DNA from: Methylobacterium sp. E-045
GTDB lineage: Bacteria; Pseudomonadota; Alphaproteobacteria; Rhizobiales; Beijerinckiaceae
Length of the DNA: 64,000 nucleotides
Assembly: GCF_022829685.1 (NCBI RefSeq)
Contig: NZ_JAKSYE010000134.1
Span: 62,001-126,000, forward strand
Direction: 5' to 3'
Below, one piece after another: positions 40,536 through 48,230 of this stretch (position 1 is the stretch's first letter; each line of letters begins with the position of its first letter). Below the pieces are notes generated by a model, which saw nothing but the letters and a program-made list of their open reading frames with translations, was not told the DNA's origin and did not search any database. Both the position numbers and the translations under genes were made by a program.

Positions 40536-41912
40536 ATGTTACAGTGGTGGGACGCACAGATTGAGGATTCTGATTCAGGAGGCAAAGAACCGCCGGCTCC
40601 GTGGGTGAACTTCGATCCGCAGCGTCGTGCTTCCTCGCTCGAAATGAAGAAAGCTGTCTCCTCGGTTGTCGCCGCCGTAGAGTGCTTTCAGACAGTCCAT
40701 CACCCTCGCATCAGAGGGCGGGGCGCAGCTCGGCAAGACCGCTTCATTGCCGCTATTGAGGCCTTGGTCTGCAATCTCGCGGGGCTAAGTCTCGATCCTC
40801 GTTCCCGACCGCTTGCTGTTCCTCGAAGCAATAAGGCGATGTGGCCCAGCAACGGCTTTGTAAGCCCGATCTACGGCCAGCATTTTCGTGATGCGCTAGA
40901 GTTTATGGAAGCCCCCGAACTTGGTCTTATCGAACCAGTGGGGAAGGGCTTCAGCTATCAGGGGAACGCCTGGAAGCTTTCGACCGTACGCCCCACGACG
41001 GCGCTCTACAATCTCCTGCCCAGAGAGCCGACAACGTGGGACGCATTTCGTCGTATTCCTGCCGAGCATGTTCTTCTCCGACGCAAGCGGAAGGTGGCGG
41101 GGGCCCAGCGCGGCGAGCTGGATGACTATGCCGATACCGACTATTCGGCAGGTCTGCGCCATGAAGTCGAGCGCATCAATGCGTGGCTCGCCGACGCGGC
41201 GTTCTGGCTTCTCCCAGACGGCTCTTCACACGGGCTCGCGACCTCAGGCCAACCCTGTGATCCTACGCGGCGGTCACTCAGAAGGATATTTGCGAACGGC
41301 AGATGGGATCAGGGCGGGCGCCTCTACGGCGGGTTTTGGATGACGATGCCCCGCGAAGACCGCTTCAAGCGATTGCGGATTGCCTCGAAGCAAAGCCCGC
41401 ATGGCGAGCCGGTGGCCAACGTCGATTTTCGCCAGTTCAACCTTCGCGCCGCTTATGGGCTTACGAATCAGCCGGTGCCCTCGGGCGACCTTTACGATGT
41501 TCGGGGCGACGGGGCTTTCCGTGACGGCTTCAAGGTTCTCATGAACGCGATGTTCTACGTGCCCAGCCGCCTTACGCGGCTACCTGCCGAAGCCCAGGTG
41601 GCCTTTCCGTCCGGCACAAAGGCCCGTGATGCCGTCGCCGAAGTCGAGCGGTTTCACGCGCCTATCGCCCACCTGTTCGGGACGGAAGTCGGCTTCCGCC
41701 TAACTGCAATAGAGAGCACCATCCTCGTGACGGCCCTCGCGATCTTATTCAACAAGGGCATCACCGCCTTGCCGCTGCACGATGCAGTTCTGGTAGCCGA
41801 GTCCGAAGCGGCGCTTGCGGCCGATGCCATGGAAGAAGCCTCTGAATTTTTCTCTCCAGAGTTCGGCGCGAGGCCCAGCATCGAGTTTTATCGAGCCTCG
41901 ACAGACACTTAA
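40536..41912 (+). CDS. compact family A DNA polymerase-like protein, island
   Basis: A 458-residue protein. Its C-terminal 170 residues show the three palm motifs of family A polymerases in order. Motif A is VANVDFRQFNLRAAY (Asp297; Gln300 and Arg304 match Pol I Gln708 and Arg712). Motif B is RDGFKVLMNAMFY, where Arg329, Lys333 and Tyr341 have the same spacing as Pol I Arg754, Lys758 and Tyr766. Motif C is ALPLHDAVLV (His415-Asp416, matching HDE). The glutamate steric gate after motif A (Pol I Glu710) is Asn302, and the Glu after HD is Ala. The A-C distance is 119 residues against 177 in Pol I. No exonuclease domain; the first 260 residues match nothing I recognise. GGRLYGGFW (260-268) looks conserved. 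Confidence 0.62.
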   Translation: MLQWWDAQIEDSDSGGKEPPAPWVNFDPQRRASSLEMKKAVSSVVAAVECFQTVHHPRIRGRGAARQDRFIAAIEALVCNLAGLSLDPRSRPLAVPRSNKAMWPSNGFVSPIYGQHFRDALEFMEAPELGLIEPVGKGFSYQGNAWKLSTVRPTTALYNLLPREPTTWDAFRRIPAEHVLLRRKRKVAGAQRGELDDYADTDYSAGLRHEVERINAWLADAAFWLLPDGSSHGLATSGQPCDPTRRSLRRIFANGRWDQGGRLYGGFWMTMPREDRFKRLRIASKQSPHGEPVANVDFRQFNLRAAYGLTNQPVPSGDLYDVRGDGAFRDGFKVLMNAMFYVPSRLTRLPAEAQVAFPSGTKARDAVAEVERFHAPIAHLFGTEVGFRLTAIESTILVTALAILFNKGITALPLHDAVLVAESEAALAADAMEEASEFFSPEFGARPSIEFYRASTDT

Positions 41913-42393
41913 GTTGCATCTTCGGTCTTAATCCTCCGCTTATATGGTGGCCCCTCTGGTGTCTCCTCGAAGTAGAGCCGGCGGGAATGACTTTCTTATC
42001 TCGGTCCTCTTGACAGGATTACAGACCTCCCCATTCTCAGCACAGTTGCCAGGGACGTGCGGGGCAGAACCCCGAGACTACAGCGAGCCCTTTGGACGAC
42101 TAACCCTCCCGCCGAACTCGCCGCAAGGTGACAAGGTGTTCGGAGATGAGGGCGAGGCCAAGCCTCACCAAGTCCCTCAGCGGGGCGTGCGATTGGGACC
42201 GAAGCCCAGTCGAGCACACGCAGGCCGCCACCACCCGTCCACATGAGGGTTCTCCAGTTGTTGCGATCTTGGTGCGCTCCCGGCGCCCGACACCACGACT
42301 CTGCCTGTGCGACGAGGGATCGGAGGCATCTGCCCCGGTCTCAGACCATCCAAGCCCATACCCGCCACCGATACGGATTGAGGCACACACTCG
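41913..42393. other. intergenic region within the island
   Basis: This 481-nt region follows the polymerase-like gene. Open frames on both strands are short and lack motifs or good ribosome binding sites. It may hold the promoter of the 42394 gene or a replication-related site, but no iterons or AT-rich block are evident. Confidence 0.45.
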
Positions 42394-43056
42394 ATGCCAT
42401 CCAACGACAACAACGAGTCAACCCGGCGCGAGAGCCGAGGCTACCGCCCGATGAGCCTAGAAGCTTGGGGGGCACGGATTGCCTTCCTTCGCCAAGCTCT
42501 CGCCAAGGTCCAGAACCCCGAATTACCCGACCCGGATTTGGGTCTCCTCACTATCGATCCGCACGGACCCTTGACGTCCATCTGGGTTGCAGCCGCACCC
42601 AACAATGGCCCGCCCGCCATCTTCTTCAGGACCCGAAACCTCAAGATTAAGCCCCGGTCTGGCCCTCCCGAAATCTTCCTGATGATGGAGTTGCTAATTG
42701 CCTTTGGTGGCGGTCTCTCCGTCAACGACAACGGAAGGGGTCTCGCCTACGTCCGGCTTTGGGGCGGCAACGAGCGGCACGACCTTGGGCGCCTGATCGT
42801 GGATGCTCGGCGCGGTCAACTCGCCCTTCAAGACAAGCAGGTCGACCACCGCGAGCAATACTTTCAGCCGGCAGACGGCAATGATCGTCCCAAACTTCCG
42901 CATCGTATGCCGAGACGGGACCGGGAGGACGCCATCAAGACGGCTCTCGGCTACTGGGACCGGAACCACCGGAGAGCTGAGTTCAAGGTGAGCCGCGCTG
43001 AATACGAGGCCATCATCCGCGATAGCTTCCGGCTAGTGGACGCCTACAGACGACTA
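42394..43056 (+). pseudogene. hypothetical island gene truncated by IS630
   Basis: About 221 native residues survive. The frame then enters the IS630 left end at 43055 and stops inside it at 43176, adding some 40 foreign residues. The native part starts SRGYRPMSLEAWGARIAFLR and has mixed beta/alpha content (PEIFLMMELLIAFGGGLSVN, LAYVRLWGGNERHDLGRLIV). No domain was recognised. The missing C-terminus does not appear on the far side of the IS, where prpE sequence begins instead. It may be nonfunctional. Confidence 0.6.
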
Positions 43057-43144
43057 GAGCGGTGTCCGACCGATTTGAATCGTCTGGGGTTTCGAGAGCG
43101 GCGCAGATGTGATTCGATGCCTGGCTTTCCAGGAGGAGAGCCGA

Positions 43145-43528
43145 ATGCCCTCAGCCCTGTCAGCCGATCTGCGTGAACGCGTCGTGGCAGCGATCGAGGC
43201 AGGAGCCTCGCGCCGGGAAGCCGCCAGACGGTTCGAGGTCAGTCCCGCCAGCGCCGTGCGCTGGCACGAAGCCTTCGTTCGGGAAGGACGCACACGGGCC
43301 AAGCGGATGGGCGGCGATCAGCGCTCGCACGCCATCGAGGCCCAGGCCGCCCTGATCCGGCAGACCTATGAGGCCAAGCCGGAACTGTTCCTGCATGAGA
43401 TGCGCGCCCGCCTGGCCGACAACGGGCTGCGGGTCGGGGTGAGCAGCCTATCCCGCTTCTTCAAGCGCCACGGCATCACGCGTAAAAAAACACCGGGCAC
43501 GCCGCCGAGCAGGATCGGGAAGACGTGA
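43145..43528 (+). CDS. IS630 transposase, upstream frame (OrfA)
   Basis: A 127-residue product with an N-terminal HTH pair of the IS630 type (ALSADLRERVVAAIEAGASR then RREAARRFEVSPASAVRWHE), for binding the element ends. It continues FLHEMRARLADNGLRVGVSS and SRFFKRHGITRKK. At the A7 run after GITR the full-length transposase would switch to the -1 frame; without the shift translation ends at 43526. GGAGGA lies about 10 nt upstream of the ATG at 43145. Confidence 0.88.
   Translation: MPSALSADLRERVVAAIEAGASRREAARRFEVSPASAVRWHEAFVREGRTRAKRMGGDQRSHAIEAQAALIRQTYEAKPELFLHEMRARLADNGLRVGVSSLSRFFKRHGITRKKTPGTPPSRIGKT
43484..43490 (+). promoter_or_regulatory. A7 slippery site for -1 frameshift
   Basis: Seven A residues follow CGT near the end of OrfA. 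Slipping back one base converts the reading to NTGHAAEQDREDVKAARLAW, which matches the usual IS630 linker between the HTH and DDE domains. In the unshifted OrfB frame a TAA directly precedes this point, so OrfB is reached only by frameshift or from the GTG at 43525. Confidence 0.75.
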
Positions 43529-44100
43529 AGGCGGCCCGCCTGGCCTGGTTCGAGGGCCAGCCTGAGCTTGATCCAGACAAGCTCGTGTTCCTCGACGAGA
43601 CCGCGACCAACACGAAGATGACGCGTCGCTACGGGTGGGCTCCACGGGGCGAACGCTGCCGGGTGGCCGTGCCGTTCGGGCACTGGAAGACCATCACGGT
43701 TACGGCGGGCCTGCGGGCCAGCGGCTTGACGGCGACCGCGCTCTTCGACGGACCGATGACCGGCGCTCGCTTCCGCAACTATGTCGAGGAGACCCTGATC
43801 CCGACCTTGAAGCCCGGTGACACGGTCGTGCTCGACAACCTGCCCGCCCACAAGGTCAGCGGCATCCGAGAGCGCATCCAGGCGGCCGGAGCCCAGCTTC
43901 TTTACCTGCCCGCCTACTCCCCCGACTTCAACCCGATCGAACTGGCCTTTGCCAAGCTCAAGGCGGCGCTGCGTGCCGAGGCCGCCCGCACGATCGCGGA
44001 CCTCTGCGACACCATCAAACAGGCTTTCAAGCGCTTCACACCGAATGAGTGCCGCAACTACCTCGTGGCCGCAGGATACGATGCTTTTGACCCTACTTGA
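43525..44100 (+). CDS. IS630 transposase, DDE catalytic frame (OrfB)
   Basis: A 191-residue frame with the DDE catalytic residues: FLDETATNTKM (first Asp), VVLDNLPAHK (second Asp) and SPDFNPIEL (Glu). These catalyse DNA strand cleavage and transfer. It overlaps OrfA by 4 nt and is normally made as a fusion through the A7 site. The C-terminus (RNYLVAAGYDAFDPT) ends 15 nt before the right inverted repeat. All catalytic residues are intact, so the copy may be active. Confidence 0.88.
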   Translation: MKAARLAWFEGQPELDPDKLVFLDETATNTKMTRRYGWAPRGERCRVAVPFGHWKTITVTAGLRASGLTATALFDGPMTGARFRNYVEETLIPTLKPGDTVVLDNLPAHKVSGIRERIQAAGAQLLYLPAYSPDFNPIELAFAKLKAALRAEAARTIADLCDTIKQAFKRFTPNECRNYLVAAGYDAFDPT

Positions 44101-44115
44101 TCGGATGTAGCCCTA

Positions 44116-44283
44116 GCGCTCACCGTGGCCCGGCTCCCCAAGACCCGCTCAGGCAAGATCCTGCGCGGCACGATGAAGAAGATCGCCGACGGCGAAGCCT
44201 GGACCACCCCGCCCACCATCGATGACGCGGCCGTACTGGACGAGATCGGCGAGAGCTTGAAGGGGAGGGGGATCGGAGCCTGA
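44116..44283 (+). pseudogene. prpE: C-terminal remnant of propionyl-CoA synthetase
   Basis: Directly after the IS right end an open frame reads ALTVARLPKTRSGKILRGTM, then KKIADGEAWTTPPTIDDAAV and LDEIGESLKGRGIGA before TGA. RLPKTRSGKILRGT is the catalytic-lysine motif near the C-terminus of acyl-CoA synthetases, and TIDD--VLDEI is specific to propionyl-CoA synthetase. About 55 codons remain of a protein usually near 630 residues. The rest of the gene is absent from the window, so it was lost by deletion or moved elsewhere. It has no start codon and cannot be functional. Confidence 0.85.
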
Positions 44284-44472
44284 GCGTTCCCTTCCCCTAA
44301 CGGTTGGCGCGCCAGCAGAATGCGATCCGGGGGCCAACTGAAAGATGCGCGCAGCGGCATGATCCCCGCCGAAGGGGGAGCCGCTGACACGGCGCGTCTT
44401 GCGCTGGATCCCGGATCACCCTCCGGCGCTGCTCCTACGGCAGTCACACCTGTCGCGGGATGCGCGGCTCTC

Positions 44473-44569
44473 CTCCCCCTTGTGGGGAGGAGTGGGAGGT
44501 GGGGCGACCCTCAGCCGTCGGAGGCTGGCGGAGCCACCCCCACTCCTAGCCCCTCCCCACAAGGGGGAG
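44473..44569. repeat. 97-bp MITE-like repeat, copy 2
   Basis: It is bounded by CTCCCCCTTGTGGGGAG and its inverted counterpart CTCCCCACAAGGGGGAG. It has the same length and, in reverse complement, nearly the same sequence as the copy at 25681-25777. It lies in the 448-nt gene-free stretch between the prpE remnant (ends 44283) and the OYE-family gene (starts 44732), in which nothing else was recognised. Confidence 0.8.
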
Positions 44570-44731
44570 AGGGACGCGCTCTGCCTGGAAAAAGCAGGAT
44601 ATGTGACTCCAGTAAGCTGTCGCTCCGGGACGCTGGAAAGGGGGCGGGAAACACGGATCCTGCGCGTCCATCCCTGGCATCGGGGACGCGGGTGCTCCAT
44701 CTAGGCTGTCAGCCAAGACCGGAGCCCGCAC

Positions 44732-45850
44732 ATGACCGCACGCCTGTTCGAGCCCCTGTCCCTAGATGGCCTGACGCTGCCCAACCGCATCATCGTCGCT
44801 CCCATGTGCCAGTATTCGGCCCATGCGGGACAGGCGGGCGACTGGCACCTGATGCATCTGGGGCAGCTCGCCATGTCGGGCGCGGGCCTGCTGACCCTCG
44901 AGGCCACCGCGATCTCGCCGGAGGCGCGGATTTCGCCCACCGATCTCGGGCTCTATTCGGACGAGACCGAGCTGGCGCTGGGCCGGGTGCTGGACGCGGT
45001 GCGGCTGCGTGCGCCGATCCCCATCGCGATCCAGATCAACCATGCCGGCCGCAAGGCGTCGAGCCGGGCGCCCTGGGACGGCGGCTCGCAGATCGATCCC
45101 GAAGCGCCCGACGGCTGGCGGACCGAGGCGCCCTCGGCCGTTCCCCATGGCGAGGGCGAGGTTCCGCCCCATGCCCTCGATGCGGAGGGGCTGAAGCGCA
45201 TCCGCGACGGGTTCGTGGAGACGGCCAGACGCGCCCTGCGCATCGGGATCGACGGGTTCGAACTCCACGGCGCCCACGGCTACCTGCTGCACCAGTTCCT
45301 CTCGCCGCTCTCCAACCACCGCACGGACGACTATGGCGGCAGCCTGGCGAACCGCATGCGCTTTCCCCTCGAATGTTTCGAGGCGGTGCGCGAGGTGGTG
45401 CCGGCCGGTCGGCCGGTCTGGATGCGGGTCTCGGCCACCGATTGGGTCGAGGGCGGCTGGACCCTCGACGAGACGGTGGAACTGGCCCACGCGCTCAAGC
45501 GGCGCGGATCGGCCGCGATCCACGTCTCCACCGGGGGCCTCTCCACCCGCCAGGAGATCCCGCTCTCGCCGGGCTATCAGGTCCCCTTCGCCGAGCGGGT
45601 GAAGGCCGAGACCGGGCTCACGACCATCGCGGTCGGCCTCATCACCGAGGCGGCGCACGCGGAATCGATCCTGGCCGAGGGCAAGGCCGACGCGGTCTCG
45701 CTCGCCCGCGCCATGCTGTACGATCCGCGCTGGCCCTGGCACGCGGCGGCCGAACTCGGCGCGCAGGTGAGCGCGCCCAAGCAGTACTGGCGCTGCCAGC
45801 CGCGCCAGTTCAAGACCCTGTTCCGCGACACCCAGTTCGGGCAACGCTGA
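44732..45850 (+). CDS. NADH:flavin oxidoreductase, old yellow enzyme family (YqjM-like)
   Basis: A 372-residue FMN-dependent TIM-barrel ene-reductase. The N-terminus IVAPMCQYSA carries the Cys26/Tyr28 pair typical of the thermophilic-like (YqjM) class. HAGRKASS, the substrate His region (DGFELHGAHGYLLHQFLSPL) with SNHRTDDYGGSLANR, and the FMN-phosphate region (VGLITEAAHAESILAEGKAD) are intact. It would reduce activated C=C bonds with NAD(P)H. It starts 30 nt after a spacer containing the MITE-like repeat and is followed 20 nt later by a small acidic gene, likely in the same transcript. Confidence 0.9.
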   Translation: MTARLFEPLSLDGLTLPNRIIVAPMCQYSAHAGQAGDWHLMHLGQLAMSGAGLLTLEATAISPEARISPTDLGLYSDETELALGRVLDAVRLRAPIPIAIQINHAGRKASSRAPWDGGSQIDPEAPDGWRTEAPSAVPHGEGEVPPHALDAEGLKRIRDGFVETARRALRIGIDGFELHGAHGYLLHQFLSPLSNHRTDDYGGSLANRMRFPLECFEAVREVVPAGRPVWMRVSATDWVEGGWTLDETVELAHALKRRGSAAIHVSTGGLSTRQEIPLSPGYQVPFAERVKAETGLTTIAVGLITEAAHAESILAEGKADAVSLARAMLYDPRWPWHAAAELGAQVSAPKQYWRCQPRQFKTLFRDTQFGQR

Positions 45851-45870
45851 CCCGTTTTCAGGCATTGAGC

Positions 45871-46227
45871 ATGGACGACGACATCACGACGATCACGGTG
45901 CAACGCGTCCGCTACGACGAGGAGAACGGCATCAGCCTGATCTCCGGCGCGGACGACGAGGACGAGCCGGCGGGCTATTTCATCATCCAGATCGAGAAGG
46001 GCGACCCCGACGGGCCGCTCATCGAAATCTTCGGCGAGGACCTGACCCAGTCCGACGGGGTGACGGCGCTTGAGATCGGCGTGCGCCACCTGCACTTCAG
46101 CTTCGAGCCGACGAGCCTGATCGGGGCGGAGATGCCGATGGTGCGGATCGAGTCGATGACGGAGATCGCCGAGGTCGCCAAGGCGCGGCTCCGGGTCGCC
46201 TTCGGCAAGCGGGCGCGGCTGGCCTGA
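45871..46227 (+). CDS. acidic hypothetical protein
   Basis: A 118-residue acidic protein of alternating short strands (ITTITVQRVRYDEENGISLI, GYFIIQIEKGDPDGPLIEIF) and a final helix (SMTEIAEVAKARLRVAFGKR). It looks like a small beta-rich domain. It follows the OYE gene by 20 nt and is probably co-transcribed. No family recognised. The convergent phosphodiester glycosidase gene ends 10 nt beyond its stop. Confidence 0.65.
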   Translation: MDDDITTITVQRVRYDEENGISLISGADDEDEPAGYFIIQIEKGDPDGPLIEIFGEDLTQSDGVTALEIGVRHLHFSFEPTSLIGAEMPMVRIESMTEIAEVAKARLRVAFGKRARLA

Positions 46228-46237
46228 TCGGCGGCTC

Positions 46238-47047
46238 CTACTTCGCCACCGCTCCCACCAGCGGCCCCAGTGGCCGGCTGATGTCGGAGCGGTTGATGCC
46301 CGGCGCGTAGAGGCTGGACACGCTGCCGTCGAGGAACAGGGCGTTGGCGCAGCCGAGGGTGTCCTTGAACAGGCGGGCGAAGGAACCGAAGGTCACGGGG
46401 CGCTCGGAAATCGCGAAGATGGCGGTGCGGCCGTCGTCGCGGACGCCGACCCCGTTGCGGATCTTCTGGCTCGGCCCGTCGGTGGAGATCTTCGGGTGGA
46501 TCTTGCCGTCGATCACCAGCATCGGCCCCGACTGCGTGGCGAAATCCGGCTTGATCTTCTGGCGCAGGTAGCGGGCCGTGTCGGTGACGCCCGCGCGCTC
46601 GCCCTTCACGTAGAAGATGCCGTTGGGCTTGAGGTGGAAATTGCCCGGCCCGTTGGCGGTGGAGACGCCCTTCATCTCGCGGCCCTCCTCCACATAGAGG
46701 CCCACCGGCGCCTGACCCTTGTCGTACATGCCGCCGTTCATGGCGAAGCTGAGCTTCGGCCCCACCTTCTCGCCCAGAGTCGAGAGCGAGGAATAGGGAA
46801 GGCCGTCGGCGCCGAGCCAGAACACCCGCACCCGCTCCCGGCGCAGGTCCACCGTGCAGACCGTGAAGGTCTCGCCCTCGGACTGCACCGCATTGCACGG
46901 CGACGGGGCGGCGGGCGCGGCCCGCGCGGGGAGGGGGGCGAGACCCGCCGCACCCATGAGAAGCATGGCTCCGGCGACGGCTCCGGAAAAGCCTCGGGCA
47001 AGGGCGGGTCGCGGTGACGTCATCGTGGAATCCCGAGGCGGAGCCAT
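46238..47047 (-). CDS. exported phosphodiester glycosidase-domain protein (DUF2233-like)
   Basis: About 269 residues with an N-terminal signal peptide (AVAGAMLLMGAAGLAPLPARA). The mature part fits the NAGPA/phosphodiester glycosidase family: LSFAMNGGMYDKGQAPVGLY, GPGNFHLKPNGIFYVKG, ATQSGPMLVIDGKIHP, NGVGVRDDGRTAIFAISERP and ALFLDGSVSSLYAP, where Asn, Asp and Ser of these blocks form the active site in relatives. It acts in the periplasm on an unknown glycan or phosphodiester. GGGAGG precedes tandem ATGs at 47050 and 47047; an ATG at 47023 would also leave the signal peptide intact. Confidence 0.82.
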   Translation of the reverse strand: MAPPRDSTMTSPRPALARGFSGAVAGAMLLMGAAGLAPLPARAAPAAPSPCNAVQSEGETFTVCTVDLRRERVRVFWLGADGLPYSSLSTLGEKVGPKLSFAMNGGMYDKGQAPVGLYVEEGREMKGVSTANGPGNFHLKPNGIFYVKGERAGVTDTARYLRQKIKPDFATQSGPMLVIDGKIHPKISTDGPSQKIRNGVGVRDDGRTAIFAISERPVTFGSFARLFKDTLGCANALFLDGSVSSLYAPGINRSDISRPLGPLVGAVAK

Positions 47048-47247
47048 CATCCGCCCTCCCGTGCGGACGAGGGGGCGCGCGGTGTCCTCGCCCGAAACGG
47101 GAGGCGTTTTCAAGGCGTGCCGGCCGCCTGTTTCACCGACCTGTGATCGGCCCGACGGATGCGGGACAAAATGTGCCATGAACCGTTTGGCGAGCCTGGG
47201 CGTTCTGCAACCACTGGGGACAAGAACCTGTCTTTGGAGACAAGACG

Positions 47248-47745
47248 ATGAAACGCATTGTTCTGGCAGCGACCGCGATGGTCGGCGCTCTGGCGATGAT
47301 CCCGGCGACGGCGGAAGCGCGCGGCGGCTGGGGTGGCCACGGTGGCTTCGGCCATGGTGGGGGATTTGGCCATGGAGGCTTCGGCCGAGGTGGTTTCGCT
47401 CACGGCGGCTTCGGTCGAGGCGGCTATGGCGGCGGATTCCGTAGCGCTGGCTTCGGTTATCGCGGCGGCTGGGGTGGGCATCGCGGCTACGGCTGGCGCG
47501 GCGGCTACGGCCGTGGCTACGGTTACGGCCTCGGCGGTCTCGGCCTCGGCGTGGGCCTCGGGCTCGCGGCCGGCGGCCTCTATGGCGGCTACGGCGGCTA
47601 TGGCGGATACCCCGCCTATGGCTACGGATATGCTCCGGCCGCCTATGGCGGATACGGCGGCTACGGTGGCGAATGCTACACCGTTCCGCGCACCCGGTGG
47701 ACCCCCTACGGTCCTCGCCGCATCCTGGTCGAGCGCTGCTACTGA
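47248..47745 (+). CDS. exported Gly/Tyr-rich repeat protein
   Basis: A 165-residue protein with a Sec signal peptide ending ATAEA. The mature region is repeats of GGFGHGG, GGFGRGG and GGYGG, with Trp/Tyr-rich GWRGGYGRGYGYG, and ends in a conserved-looking module with two Cys (ECYTVPRTRWTPYGPRRILVERCY, disulfide likely). The Gly/His/Arg repeats may bind surfaces or metals; that is inference. Similar proteins are common in Rhizobiales. GGAGACAAG lies before the ATG, and a strong terminator follows. Confidence 0.75.
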   Translation: MKRIVLAATAMVGALAMIPATAEARGGWGGHGGFGHGGGFGHGGFGRGGFAHGGFGRGGYGGGFRSAGFGYRGGWGGHRGYGWRGGYGRGYGYGLGGLGLGVGLGLAAGGLYGGYGGYGGYPAYGYGYAPAAYGGYGGYGGECYTVPRTRWTPYGPRRILVERCY

Positions 47746-47776
47746 GCGGTCACGATCGAGACGATCTCCCGAGGAA

Positions 47777-47801
47777 GGGGCCGCTCCGGCGGCCCCTTTT
47801 T
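47777..47801 (+). terminator. rho-independent terminator
   Basis: GGGGCCGC-TCCG-GCGGCCCC followed by TTTTT, 32 nt after the stop codon of the Gly-rich protein gene. Confidence 0.9.
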
Positions 47802-47825
47802 CGTTGGATGAGGCTTGCCGCGACG

Positions 47826-48230
47826 TCATCGCCGGCCCTTCTCCTCCCTCCGCATCGGCATGGCATCGATCGTGGCAAACAGCCGGGCGGCCGGGATCGG
47901 CGCGGCCTCGGTGAGCTTTGCATCCCCGTCCTTGCCCACGAGCAGGACGCGAAAGTCCCTGGGCCCGATCCCGAACCGGGCGCGGATGCGGTCCGCCTCG
48001 GCGCCCGTCCCGATCGCCTCCACCACGACGAGGTCGCGCTCCGCGTAATCCGCCCGTCTCGCCCGCGCGTCGCGCCTCTGCGCCTCGATGCGCGGATCTG
48101 CGCCCTCCGGTGCCACGATGACGAGGACCCGCGATCTCCAGCGATGGACGGCGAGAGGGTCGTCGGCCAGGGCCGGCGCCGCGAGGCCGGACAAGGCGGC
48201 GATGGCGGCGAAGAGAAGCGGGCGGGTCAT
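47826..48230 (-). CDS. exported DUF4174 family protein
   Basis: A 134-residue protein with a signal peptide (LLFAAIAALSGLAAPALA). The mature domain (LAVHRWRSRVLVIVAPEGAD, RRADYAERDLVVVEAIGTG, RFGIGPRDFRVLLVGKDGD, APIPAARLFATIDAMPMRRE) matches DUF4174, a thioredoxin-like domain without redox Cys. It is predicted periplasmic. Function unknown. The ATG at 48230 places the signal peptide correctly; the frame opens earlier without coding character. Confidence 0.8.
   Translation of the reverse strand: MTRPLLFAAIAALSGLAAPALADDPLAVHRWRSRVLVIVAPEGADPRIEAQRRDARARRADYAERDLVVVEAIGTGAEADRIRARFGIGPRDFRVLLVGKDGDAKLTEAAPIPAARLFATIDAMPMRREEKGRR

Larger units (their letters stand above)
34045..43056. mobile_element. 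probable integrated element (genomic island), right end cut by IS630
   Basis: About 9 kb with many small genes on alternating strands, lower and more variable GC (notably 39.0-39.7 kb) and few recognisable chromosomal functions. It holds a serine recombinase, a Hin-type HTH protein, a ribbon-helix-helix regulator, a Rmf/CrpP-like protein and a polymerase-like protein. No structural phage genes, terminase or conjugation genes are present. The left limit is uncertain (about 33.5-34.0 kb) and no direct repeats marking attachment sites were found. The right limit is the IS630 element, beyond which lies a chromosomal prpE remnant. Confidence 0.5.
43055..44115 (+). mobile_element. IS630-family insertion sequence
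   Basis: An element of about 1.06 kb with two overlapping transposase frames. It is bounded by TA dinucleotides at 43055-43056 and 44114-44115, the expected IS630/Tc1 target duplication. The imperfect terminal inverted repeats are TAGAGCGGTGTCCGA on the left and the complement of TCGGATGTAGCCCTA on the right, with 10 of 15 positions matching. Left flank is an island gene and right flank a prpE fragment, which do not belong together, so the IS marks a recombination junction. Confidence 0.85.

Noticed and set aside
41944..42246. A 100-codon frame after the polymerase-like gene
   Set aside because: Low-complexity Pro/Arg/Gly content, no start context and equally long frames on the other strand.
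34045..43056. Prophage interpretation of the island
   Set aside because: No terminase, portal, capsid, tail, lysis or tyrosine integrase genes; only a small serine recombinase and small unknown proteins.
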